A DNA stretch of 5,316 bases, from contig CAJZFF010000170.1 in NCBI GenBank assembly GCA_915069725.1, forward strand, positions 1 to 5,316, written 5' to 3'. Positions 1 through 5,316 of the stretch are shown here, piece by piece. Origin of the DNA: an uncultured Actinomyces sp. (GTDB lineage Bacteria; Actinomycetota; Actinomycetes; Actinomycetales; Actinomycetaceae). The notes under the pieces were generated by a model. That model was not told where the DNA came from and ran no database searches. It saw only the letters and a list, made by a program, of their open reading frames with translations. The position numbers and the translations under genes were made by a program. Position 1 is the stretch's first letter. Each line of letters opens with the position of its first letter.

Positions 1-333
1 GGCCGCCGCGGCCCGGTTTCCGGCCAGGGAGATGAGGAAGATCGAGCCGAGCCACAGGGAGATGATGGTGGCCAGGGCCGCGGGCACCCCGCCGATCGCC
101 AGGAGCCGACGACGCCGCTTGAGGCGGGCCTCGCGCCGCCTGGGGTCCTCGGGGGCCGGGGAGGAGGCATCGTCCTTCGGGTCCGCATTCTGCAGGTAGT
201 CGACCTCCTGCTCCGAGGGGGCACCGGCTGCCCCTGGCGCGCCCGGGGCATTCTGTGCACCGTCGGCAGCACCGGGCTGCGTCCCGCTGCTCCCCTGCCC
301 GGGGACCTCGCCGGGGGTGTGTCCTGTCGTCAT
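1..333 (-). CDS. N-terminal part of a membrane protein, candidate BatC-like TPR protein (cut by window edge)
   Basis: An open frame with no stop, cut at base 1; 111 codons are present. Residues 1-60 are Gly/Ala/Pro/Gln-rich and look disordered. A strongly basic patch follows (about 65-76, RRREARLKRRRR), then one hydrophobic segment (about 78-104, including ALATIISLWLGSIFLISLAG), and the visible part ends NRAAAA. Basic residues before the span predict the N-terminus inside and the missing remainder outside. In MoxR/VWA operons the gene after two VWA genes often encodes a TPR protein (BatC) outside the membrane, and 'GNRAAAA' could open a TPR helix, but no repeat is visible, so this is inference from place and topology. 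Two adjacent ATGs (336, 333) are possible; I chose 333 because GGGAAGGGG then has 6 bases of spacing and the ATG overlaps the previous TGA as TGATG. Confidence 0.85.
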   Translation of the reverse strand, partial: MTTGHTPGEVPGQGSSGTQPGAADGAQNAPGAPGAAGAPSEQEVDYLQNADPKDDASSPAPEDPRRREARLKRRRRLLAIGGVPAALATIISLWLGSIFLISLAGNRAAAA

Positions 334-1436
334 CATCGTCCCCTTCCCATGAGAAGACGCAGGCGACGGTCGGCTCGCATGAGGTCGAGGATCTCCCACA
401 GCAGCAGACCGAAGGCGATGAGTCCCAGTGGCCAGGTCAGGTACACCCGGGCGTTGGTCTTGGCCCGCCCGTCGGAGGTGACGGCCTCGATGTCGAGGTT
501 GGTGAACTTGCTCGTCGGGTCATCACCCGAGCCGCCGGTGCGGTGGTAGTAGGGCAGCCCTAGGTCCTTGGCCACCTTCTGGAGCTCGTCGGCGTCGATC
601 TTCGACACCCCGGGCTGCCCGCCCTGGCCGTCGGTGATGTAGTCGGACTGCGTGTGCTCGCCGGTGGCCGGCGAGCCGTCGTAGCTGCGCATCTTCCCGC
701 CCTCGGTGGAGCCGTAGCCCAGCACCGCACCGCCGTCGACGACGTCGGCCAGGGACTGCCAGGAGATGCCGGCATTGTCGGCCGTCTGAGCGCCGCGGCC
801 GTTGTCGGTGGCCTCGCCGTCGGAGAAGATGTAGACGAGGCGGATGTCCTTGGGCTCGGACTGGCGGGACTGCGCCAGCGACTGACCCAGCAGCGGAAGC
901 GCCACGTCCAGCGAGGAGCCGGTGGCGTGGCCCGTGACCTCCTGCTTGAGGGAGCCGATCCAGGCGTCGACGGCGTTGGTGTCGTGAGTCAGCGGCAGCT
1001 CCCTGGCCGCCACGTTGTCCAGGGCGATGATGGAGAAGCGCGAGTCCGGGAAGGCCTCGCGGACGGCCCGCATGTCGGCGCGCACACCGTCGAGCCTGGT
1101 GGAGGCCGACTGGTCGACGCCGTCGGGCCCCTTGCCCTGGTAGTCCTCCGCGGCCATGGATCCGGTGCGGTCCACCACCATGTAGATCTCCACGTTGGAG
1201 ACGCTGATGGCCTCGCTGCCGCGGATCGCCGGCCCCGCCAGCGCCAGCACGATGACGACGACGATGGCCAGGCGCCTCCACCAGGCCCGGCGGGCGGCCG
1301 GCTCGGCATCGTCACGGACCAGGCGACGTCGGGCCACGATGAGCAGCCCCGTCAGGGCGGCCGCCACGAGGAGGACGAGGATCCACCAGGTGACCGGGAT
1401 GAACGCGAAGTCCCCGATGATCGGAACCGGCTTCAT
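333..1436 (-). CDS. Membrane-anchored VWA domain protein, BatB-like
   Basis: 367-aa VWA protein, paralogous in layout to the preceding gene. Membrane spans lie near residues 16-36, 54-70 and 332-350. The short loop between the first two is strongly basic (RRRLVRDD...RRAWWRR), hence cytosolic, which puts the VWA domain (about 80-325) outside; the C-terminal tail RADRRLRLLMGRGR is basic and inside. The metal site reads DRTGS (D89, T91, S93), followed by TGSSLDVAL (172-180) and FSDGEATD (204-211, D206), so it looks functional. The region GYGSTEGGKM (240-249) with a later DADELQKVAKDLGLPYYH (281-298) matches the Bat-type C-terminal half of the domain. No cysteine is present. ATG 1436 overlaps the upstream stop as ATGA, and GGAGGAG just upstream supports it. 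Its TGA (335-333) overlaps the next ATG as TGATG. It probably pairs with the upstream VWA protein. Confidence 0.92.
   Translation of the reverse strand: MKPVPIIGDFAFIPVTWWILVLLVAAALTGLLIVARRRLVRDDAEPAARRAWWRRLAIVVVIVLALAGPAIRGSEAISVSNVEIYMVVDRTGSMAAEDYQGKGPDGVDQSASTRLDGVRADMRAVREAFPDSRFSIIALDNVAARELPLTHDTNAVDAWIGSLKQEVTGHATGSSLDVALPLLGQSLAQSRQSEPKDIRLVYIFSDGEATDNGRGAQTADNAGISWQSLADVVDGGAVLGYGSTEGGKMRSYDGSPATGEHTQSDYITDGQGGQPGVSKIDADELQKVAKDLGLPYYHRTGGSGDDPTSKFTNLDIEAVTSDGRAKTNARVYLTWPLGLIAFGLLLWEILDLMRADRRLRLLMGRGR
340..348 (-). promoter_or_regulatory. Ribosome binding site of the truncated downstream gene
   Basis: GGGAAGGGG on the minus strand, 3 bases from ATG 336 and 6 bases from ATG 333. 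The spacing favours ATG 333. It sits in the last codons of the second VWA gene. Confidence 0.6.
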
Positions 1437-2545
1437 GCTCTCCTCCAGGTAGTCAGTCCGAGGTAGCCCAGAAGCACCAGTGAGAGCGTGATGACGAGCC
1501 GCTGGGGGACGTCGGTGCGACGGGTCTGCTTGCGGCCCCCGAGCGCGGAGACCTCGGTCTTCTCCAGCTCCTTGACGATCTGGCCCCCGGTGCCGGAGTC
1601 CTCGACGTCGTAGAAGCGCCCCTTGCCCTGCTCCTCGGTGACGGTCTTGAGCTCCTCGCGGGACTCCTCAGGAGTCTTGTCGAGCAGGTTCTGGTAAGGC
1701 TGGTCCTCGTCGGCACCGTAGATGGAGAACAGGCGGATCTTGCGCTCGGCCAGGAGCTTGGCGGCGTCGGGCAGGGGATAGATCTGCTCGTTGTCGGGGT
1801 CGATGACCTGGTTGTCGGTGGCCAGGATGATGGAGCGGGAGCGCTCCAGCCCCTGGTTGTCGAAGGCCTGGGCGCAGGAGGCGAGCCCGTCGCCGGCCAG
1901 GGAGGAGCCGTTGATGCTGGAGTTCACCGTGCCGCCGAAGGCCTCCTGGTAGGCGAGCTGCTGCTTGTAGGTGACGTTCTCCGGGTCGATGTCCAGCACG
2001 TCGCCCAGCTCGCTGAGCTGGTCACGCAGCAGCTCGTAGTCGTCCGTGAGCGGCACGATGGTCTGCGCGGCCGAGTTCCAGGCCACGATCCCCACCCGCT
2101 CGCCGTCGAAGTCCTCCAGGATCTCGGAGAAGGTCGTCAGGACCGAGGAGTCGATCCTGACCATCGACGTCGACACGTCCAGGCATAGGACGATGTCACG
2201 GTTGGCCAGGGCGTCGGAGCGCTCGGTGACCCGCACGGGCCGACCGGCGATGGCGGCGGCGCTCACCAGGCCCGAGACCAGCAGGACCGCCAGGAGCGCG
2301 TGGAGCCAGCGCTGAGCCCGGATGCGCTTGCGCACCGCCGGCAGCTGGAACAGGCTCGCCGAGTTGGCCAGACGGCGGGGCAGCTCGATGACCTGCTCGC
2401 TCCCCCGCCGGCTCCAGGACAGCCTGGAGCGCTTGGGCGCCCCGGTGGAGGGGCCCAGGCCGGAGCGGCGGTCGATGATGAACACCGCGATGATCGCCGC
2501 GACGGCGATGACGATGAGAACAATGAACAACCAGAGCATCACCAT
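1433..2545 (-). CDS. Membrane-anchored VWA domain protein, BatA-like
   Basis: 370-aa VWA protein, first of two in tandem. Membrane spans lie near residues 4-24, 80-100 and 348-366. The loop between the first two (25-79) is rich in Arg/Lys, so it is cytosolic, and the VWA domain (about 115-330) faces outside; the short tail TWRRA is inside. The metal site (MIDAS) has an intact DVSTS motif (D123, S125, S127). The second motif is NGSSLAGDGL (212-221), where many relatives have Thr, and the third is ATDN with D244. It contains exactly two cysteines, C121 and C224, both in the outward domain. A stretch of about 30 residues rich in Asn/Gln/Tyr (about 182-212) lies before the second motif. ATG 2545 is preferred because GGGAGGTGG lies upstream with 7-10 bases spacing; the in-frame ATG at 2539 would form TGATG with the previous stop but is far from that site. 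The likely role is a surface-exposed, metal-dependent adhesion or sensor partner of the MoxR complex; its ligand is unknown. Confidence 0.92.
   Translation of the reverse strand: MVMLWLFIVLIVIAVAAIIAVFIIDRRSGLGPSTGAPKRSRLSWSRRGSEQVIELPRRLANSASLFQLPAVRKRIRAQRWLHALLAVLLVSGLVSAAAIAGRPVRVTERSDALANRDIVLCLDVSTSMVRIDSSVLTTFSEILEDFDGERVGIVAWNSAAQTIVPLTDDYELLRDQLSELGDVLDIDPENVTYKQQLAYQEAFGGTVNSSINGSSLAGDGLASCAQAFDNQGLERSRSIILATDNQVIDPDNEQIYPLPDAAKLLAERKIRLFSIYGADEDQPYQNLLDKTPEESREELKTVTEEQGKGRFYDVEDSGTGGQIVKELEKTEVSALGGRKQTRRTDVPQRLVITLSLVLLGYLGLTTWRRA
1440..1446 (-). promoter_or_regulatory. Ribosome binding site of the second VWA gene
   Basis: GGAGGAG on the minus strand, just ahead of ATG 1436 (5 bases from the GGAGG core). 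It lies inside the last codons of the first VWA gene and supports reinitiation at the ATGA overlap. Confidence 0.8.
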
Positions 2546-3060
2546 CGGGTGACCACCTCCCTGGCGTGGGTCAGGGCCTCCTGCGCGGCGGCCTGCGGCT
2601 CACGGTCGAAGGAGGGCTGCTCCCACACGGCCAGCAGCTCTCCGACGTGCCCCAGCGGGTTGATATCCAGGGGACGGCCCGCCGCGCGCACGCTGCGCCG
2701 GCGCTCCTCCACCGAGCTCGGCCCGGCGGTCGCGGCCATGTCGAGGATCTCCGAGACCGTGGCGGTGGTGATCTCCTCCCCGCTGCGGGCCTCGGCGAAG
2801 CCGCGCAGCAGCGCCGCGAGCTCCAGGTGCAGCTCGCGCAGGTCCAGATCACCGGCGTCCCAGCGCTGGGAGATCTCGCTGAGACGCTCACCCCACTGGC
2901 GGCGCTCACGGGGAGCCATGGGGATGTCTCCGACCTCCTGGGAGATGTCGCGGCGGGTCACCAGGAAGGTCCGCAGCAGCCAAGCGGTCACCAGCAGGAG
3001 GCCGACGACCATGACGATGACCATCCAAATCGGCATGAGGACCGGGGGCATGATCTGCAT
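2539..3060 (-). CDS. Small single-span membrane protein, DUF4381-like
   Basis: A 173-aa protein I cannot assign with certainty. One strong hydrophobic segment (about residues 10-34, IWMVIVMVVGLLLVTAWLL) is followed by VTRRD, so the positive-inside rule puts the N-terminus outside and the rest (36-173) in the cytosol. The cytosolic part is charged and helical: LRELHLELAALLRGFAEARS (74-93) then EEITTATVSEILDMA (95-109). This resembles the helical pattern of DUF4381 proteins, which also have one N-terminal span, about 150-170 residues, and the same slot between DUF58 and the first VWA gene in Gram-negative Bat operons. That equivalence is inferred from place, size and pattern. The start ATG 3060 is secure: GGGAGG lies 9 bases upstream, inside the last codons of DUF58, whose stop is 3 bases away. 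The 3' end overlaps the next gene by 7 bases. A likely role is to tether MoxR/DUF58 to the VWA membrane proteins. Confidence 0.88.
   Translation of the reverse strand: MQIMPPVLMPIWMVIVMVVGLLLVTAWLLRTFLVTRRDISQEVGDIPMAPRERRQWGERLSEISQRWDAGDLDLRELHLELAALLRGFAEARSGEEITTATVSEILDMAATAGPSSVEERRRSVRAAGRPLDINPLGHVGELLAVWEQPSFDREPQAAAQEALTHAREVVTRW
2553..2561 (-). promoter_or_regulatory. Ribosome binding site of the first VWA gene
   Basis: GGGAGGTGG on the minus strand, 7 bases before ATG 2545 (10 from the GGGAGG core). It lies within the coding sequence of the preceding gene. It decides for ATG 2545 over ATG 2539, which would be 13-16 bases away. Confidence 0.8.
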
Positions 3061-3063
3061 GGG

Positions 3064-4065
3064 TCACCGCCTCCCTCTGGCCACGGCGGCGCGCTCGCGC
3101 TGGAGGAGCTCGGCGATGGAGTCGATGAGCGTCTCCTCGGAGGAGACGACGCCGTACTCCAGGTGCCGGGCGTCGAGCACCTGCTCGACGGTGGTACGCC
3201 ACTGCTCGCGCACCACGGCCGCCTGAGCGGCCAGGTAGGAGTCCGCGCGCAGGAAGGCGGGGATCTCGAAGGGCAGGTCGATGTCCCGCCCGCGGCCGCC
3301 GTCCGGGCGCAGCGGGTCGTCGTCCTCGATCTGGACGACGATCATCTCGTGCTGGATCGACAGGCGCCGCAGCCAGGTCGCGGCGTCGGGGCCGGGGTGG
3401 GCGGTGTCGGTGATGAGAATGACCAGGCTGCGTCGACGGTGCCAGGTGCTCACCCGCTCCATGAGGCGCGGCAGGCTGGAGGGAGGGGCCCCGGGGGCCA
3501 GCTCGAAGACGCCGGGCGCCCCCTCGACGGGAGCGTCGAGGTCCTCGAAGGTGCGCGCCAGCAGCGCCAGCAGGGTCTCCACGTGCTTGGCCCCGGAACG
3601 GGCCGGACGCGAGATCATCCGACCGGCGTCACCGGCCACGAGCGCCACCGAGTCCCCCCGCATCCGGGCCAGGTAGGCGAAGACCTCCGCCACTCCCAGG
3701 GCCAGGTCGCGCTTGTCCTCACCCGAGGGGGTCATCGCCGCCATGGTCCGGCCCGTGTCCACGGCCAGCACCATGGGCATCATGGACTCGCGCTGGTAGC
3801 GCTTGATGACCGGCTGCCCCAGGCGGGCCGAGGACTTCCAGTCGATGTCGGAGATGTCGTCGCCGGGCCGGTAGAAGGACATGTCGTCGAAGTCCTGCCC
3901 GCGTCCGACGAACACCGACTTGTGGCGCCCGTCGAGCAGCCCCGTGGCGCGGCGCAGGGTCGGCAGGCTCAGAGCCGCGCGCAGACGCTCGATCCGCGTA
4001 CCGCGCCGACCGTCGCCGGAATCGGACCCGGGCGCCCCGGGAGCGCCGTGTACCTCCGTGCTCAT
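3064..4065 (-). CDS. DUF58 domain protein (soluble, VWA-like)
   Basis: Protein of the DUF58 family, the near-constant partner of MoxR ATPases; biochemical role unknown. Numbered from the ATG at 4065 (333 aa), the diagnostic block FYRPGDDISDIDWKSSARLG (64-83) is followed by KRYQRE (88-93). A VWA-like fold then begins with VLAVDTGRTM (99-108) and continues with RSLVILITDT (212-221). The metal-site motif DxSxS reads D103-T-G-R-T107, so the first serine is Gly and the second Thr; D220 sits at the later acidic position. There is no membrane segment or signal peptide, so it is the short, cytosolic form and not the longer form with two N-terminal spans. Residues 1-24 are Gly/Arg-rich and probably disordered. 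I prefer ATG 4065 because GGGGA lies 11 bases upstream. A GTG at 4083 would add six residues and start 5 bases after the moxR stop, but has no ribosome site. It presumably works with MoxR at the inner face of the membrane. Confidence 0.93.
   Translation of the reverse strand: MSTEVHGAPGAPGSDSGDGRRGTRIERLRAALSLPTLRRATGLLDGRHKSVFVGRGQDFDDMSFYRPGDDISDIDWKSSARLGQPVIKRYQRESMMPMVLAVDTGRTMAAMTPSGEDKRDLALGVAEVFAYLARMRGDSVALVAGDAGRMISRPARSGAKHVETLLALLARTFEDLDAPVEGAPGVFELAPGAPPSSLPRLMERVSTWHRRRSLVILITDTAHPGPDAATWLRRLSIQHEMIVVQIEDDDPLRPDGGRGRDIDLPFEIPAFLRADSYLAAQAAVVREQWRTTVEQVLDARHLEYGVVSSEETLIDSIAELLQRERAAVARGRR
3070..3075 (-). promoter_or_regulatory. Ribosome binding site of the 173-aa membrane protein gene
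   Basis: GGGAGG on the minus strand, 9 bases before ATG 3060. It lies inside the last codons of the DUF58 gene and fixes the start of the small membrane protein. Confidence 0.8.
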
Positions 4066-4076
4066 CGCTGTGCTGG

Positions 4077-4081
4077 TCCCC
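4077..4081 (-). promoter_or_regulatory. Probable ribosome binding site of the DUF58 gene
   Basis: GGGGA on the minus strand, 11 bases before ATG 4065. The spacing is long and the match modest, but the alternative GTG at 4083 has no comparable site, so this tips the start choice to ATG 4065. Confidence 0.45.
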
Positions 4082-4088
4082 ACCGGGC

Positions 4089-5210
4089 TCAGGGCGTGGG
4101 GACGGCCGCGAAGATGGCGTCGATGATCGCCTCGGGCGCGACTCCGTCGGCCAGGGCGTCATAGGTGAGCACCAGCCGGTGGCGCAGCACCCCGTGACGC
4201 AGCAGGCGGACGTCGTCGGGGATGACGTAGGTGCGCCCCTCCTGGAGGGCGACCGCCTGGGCCACCTTCATGAGTGCGATGCCTCCACGGGGGGAGGCCC
4301 CCACGCGCACCTGCCGGTCCAGGCCGGGCACGGGCCGCGGCCCCCCGCCACGGGAGGTGTTGATGAGGGCGACGATGTACTGCTTGATGACGGGATCGAC
4401 ATAGACCCGCTCAGCGGCCCGCTGCAGCCACTCGACGTCGTCGGTGGAGATGGGCCGACCGGTCACGGGCTGGTCGAAGGTCCCGTTGGAGATGCGGTCC
4501 AGGACGTCGGCCTCCTCCGAGGGCCGCGGGTAGGTGAGCACCTCCTTCATGAGGAAGCGGTCCATCTGCGCCTCAGGCAGGACGTAGGTGCCCTCCTCCT
4601 CGATGGGGTTCTGGGTGGCCAGGACCATGAAGGGGTGGGGCAGCGGGTAGACGACGCCGCCGATGGAGGTCTGGCGCTCCTGCATGGCCTCGAGCATGGC
4701 CGACTGGGTCTTGGCGCTGGAGCGGTTGATCTCGTCGAGCAGGACGATGTTGGCGTGGACCGGCCCCAGCTGGGTGGTCATCTCGCCGGTGGAGGAGTTG
4801 AGGATCTGGGTGCCCACGATGTCGTTGGGCATGAGGTCGGGCGTGCACTGGATGCGCCGGAAGGAGCCGGAGACCGCCGAGGCCAGCGTCTGGGCGGCGG
4901 TGGTCTTGGCCAGGCCCGGCACGGACTCCAGCAGGATGTGACCACTGGACATGAGGGCGGTCACCAGGGCCCTGCGCAGCTGCTCCTGACCGACGACGCG
5001 CTGGGAGAAGATGTTGGCCACGGACTTGAGCAGCTCGCCGGCGCGCTCCACGTCGGCGTCCCCGGCGCCTCGACGGCTGGAGGCGGCCCGGGCCTCGCGG
5101 CGCAGCGTCTCACGGGAGGGCAGGGGGCCGGTGTCGACCTTCTCCTCGGCCGGCGCCGCCGGTCCGGAGGGGTAGCCGGGAACCGTCATCCTGGATGACG
5201 TGGTCGGCAC
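4089..5210 (-). CDS. moxR: MoxR-family AAA+ ATPase
   Basis: Cytosolic AAA+ ATPase of the MoxR family, thought to act as a chaperone-like remodeller of VWA-domain partners. Numbering from the GTG at 5210 (373 aa), I see: Walker A ESVPGLAKTT (95-104, K102 binding phosphate; the first P-loop glycine is Ser); Walker B IVLLDE (155-160); sensor 1 ATQNP (198-202); the family signature EEEGTYVLPEAQMDRF (204-219) with candidate arginine finger R218; sensor 2 GASPRGG (304-310, R308); and a lid domain ending in the typical PDDV...VLRHRLVLTYDA (331-352). All core residues are intact, so it should be active. Residues 1-50 are a Pro/Ala/Arg-rich, probably disordered extension. The start is uncertain: GTG 5210 has only a weak GGGG upstream, ATG 5189 (MTVPGYPS) is an alternative, and the frame stays open to the right edge. 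It heads the visible operon, and its stop lies 23 bases before the preferred DUF58 start. Family assignment is firm; the client is unknown. BchI/CobS-type chelatase subunits are related but fit less well given the DUF58 neighbour. Confidence 0.95.
   Translation of the reverse strand: MPTTSSRMTVPGYPSGPAAPAEEKVDTGPLPSRETLRREARAASSRRGAGDADVERAGELLKSVANIFSQRVVGQEQLRRALVTALMSSGHILLESVPGLAKTTAAQTLASAVSGSFRRIQCTPDLMPNDIVGTQILNSSTGEMTTQLGPVHANIVLLDEINRSSAKTQSAMLEAMQERQTSIGGVVYPLPHPFMVLATQNPIEEEGTYVLPEAQMDRFLMKEVLTYPRPSEEADVLDRISNGTFDQPVTGRPISTDDVEWLQRAAERVYVDPVIKQYIVALINTSRGGGPRPVPGLDRQVRVGASPRGGIALMKVAQAVALQEGRTYVIPDDVRLLRHGVLRHRLVLTYDALADGVAPEAIIDAIFAAVPTP
5184..5200. repeat. 17-bp perfect palindrome at the candidate moxR start
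   Basis: The bases CGTCATCC-T-GGATGACG form two perfect 8-base arms around one central base. The ATG at 5189, one of the candidate moxR start codons, lies inside it. It could be an operator if transcription starts nearby, or simply coding sequence; a palindrome of this size is not rare enough in a 5-kb GC-rich window to prove function. Confidence 0.4.
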
Positions 5211-5316
5211 GGAGCCGGCCCCAGCGGTCTGCGGGTCGACCTGAGGTGGGACCGAGGGCGGCTGCTGCGCCGAGGCCGCCGTCCCCTGCCCCGCGGAGGA
5301 GCCGTCGGGCCGGCTA
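5211..5316 (-). other. Open frame upstream of moxR, possible N-terminal extension
   Basis: These 106 bases contain no stop in the moxR frame. The 35 full codons read as a Gly/Ala/Ser/Pro/Gln-rich peptide (including AQQPPSVPPQVDPQTAGAGS), and about 32 end in G or C. No ATG, GTG or TTG occurs in this frame here, so either moxR starts at 5210 or 5189 and this is leader DNA, or the real start lies beyond the right edge. I see no convincing promoter. Confidence 0.45.

Noticed and set aside
523..1281. 252-codon minus-strand frame inside the second VWA gene
   Set aside because: An Arg/Gly/His-rich out-of-frame shadow of the VWA coding sequence.
654..1466. 270-codon open frame on the plus strand with an Asp run
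   Set aside because: It is antisense to the second VWA gene; the Asp run is the complement of Val/Ile codons of a membrane span.
2300..3226. 308-codon plus-strand frame rich in Arg/Ser
   Set aside because: It crosses three minus-strand genes with clear ribosome sites and has no domain-like pattern.
2566..4164. 532-codon open frame on the plus strand
   Set aside because: It lies opposite the DUF58 and small membrane protein genes, spans several gene junctions, and encodes a Gly/His/Gln/Leu/Asp-rich peptide typical of the mirror frame of GC-rich genes. The minus-strand proteins have recognisable motifs.
4179..5198. 339-codon open frame on the plus strand
   Set aside because: It is the complement of moxR, with a low-complexity Gly/His/Leu/Asp composition and no recognisable motif, against an intact AAA+ ATPase on the other strand.
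4089..5210. Magnesium or cobalt chelatase subunit (BchI/CobS) as an alternative for the ATPase
   Set aside because: The EEEGTYVLPEAQMDRF signature, the VLRHRLVL lid and the DUF58 neighbour fit MoxR better, and no chelatase partner genes are present.
1..5316. Defence island, CRISPR array, mobile element or RNA gene
   Set aside because: I found no repeat-spacer pattern, transposase or integrase motif, tRNA cloverleaf or rRNA segment; the window is filled by one housekeeping-like operon with uniform composition.

Overview
The window is a stretch of very GC-rich DNA (clearly above 60% G+C, with almost every third codon position G or C). It is packed with co-directional minus-strand genes, with gaps of a few bases or short overlaps and no intergenic stretch of more than about 25 bases. 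Codon usage, gene order and protein style point to a high-GC actinobacterium. The Actinomyces/Schaalia group is my best guess, but this rests on general resemblance, not on a search.

Read in the direction of transcription (right to left), the layout is: (1) a MoxR-family AAA+ ATPase (4089-5210, possibly starting beyond the right edge); (2) a soluble DUF58 protein (3064-4065); (3) a small single-span membrane protein of 173 aa that resembles DUF4381 proteins in position and pattern (2539-3060); (4) a membrane-anchored von Willebrand factor A (VWA) protein, BatA-like (1433-2545); (5) a second BatB-like VWA protein (333-1436); and (6) the first 111 codons of another membrane protein (1-333), cut by the left edge. 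Genes 3 to 6 each have a clear Shine-Dalgarno sequence. The starts of genes 4 to 6 overlap the preceding stop codon or last codons, so the set very probably forms one translationally coupled operon. No promoter or terminator is visible; both probably lie outside the window.

This is the well-known but functionally obscure MoxR/DUF58/VWA module, also called the Bat or 'aerotolerance' operon in Bacteroides and spirochaetes. By analogy, the cytosolic MoxR ATPase works as a chaperone-like remodeller together with DUF58. The charge distribution around the membrane segments puts both VWA metal-binding domains outside the membrane and the basic loops inside, next to MoxR and DUF58. The last, truncated gene has the inside-to-outside topology expected of the TPR protein (BatC) that often closes such operons, but no TPR is visible in the part present. 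I see no mobile element, CRISPR array, tRNA, rRNA or phage gene. The most notable points are the divergent 173-aa adaptor, the degenerate metal site in DUF58, a lone pair of cysteines in the outward-facing VWA domain of gene 4, and the open frame running upstream of moxR to the window edge.
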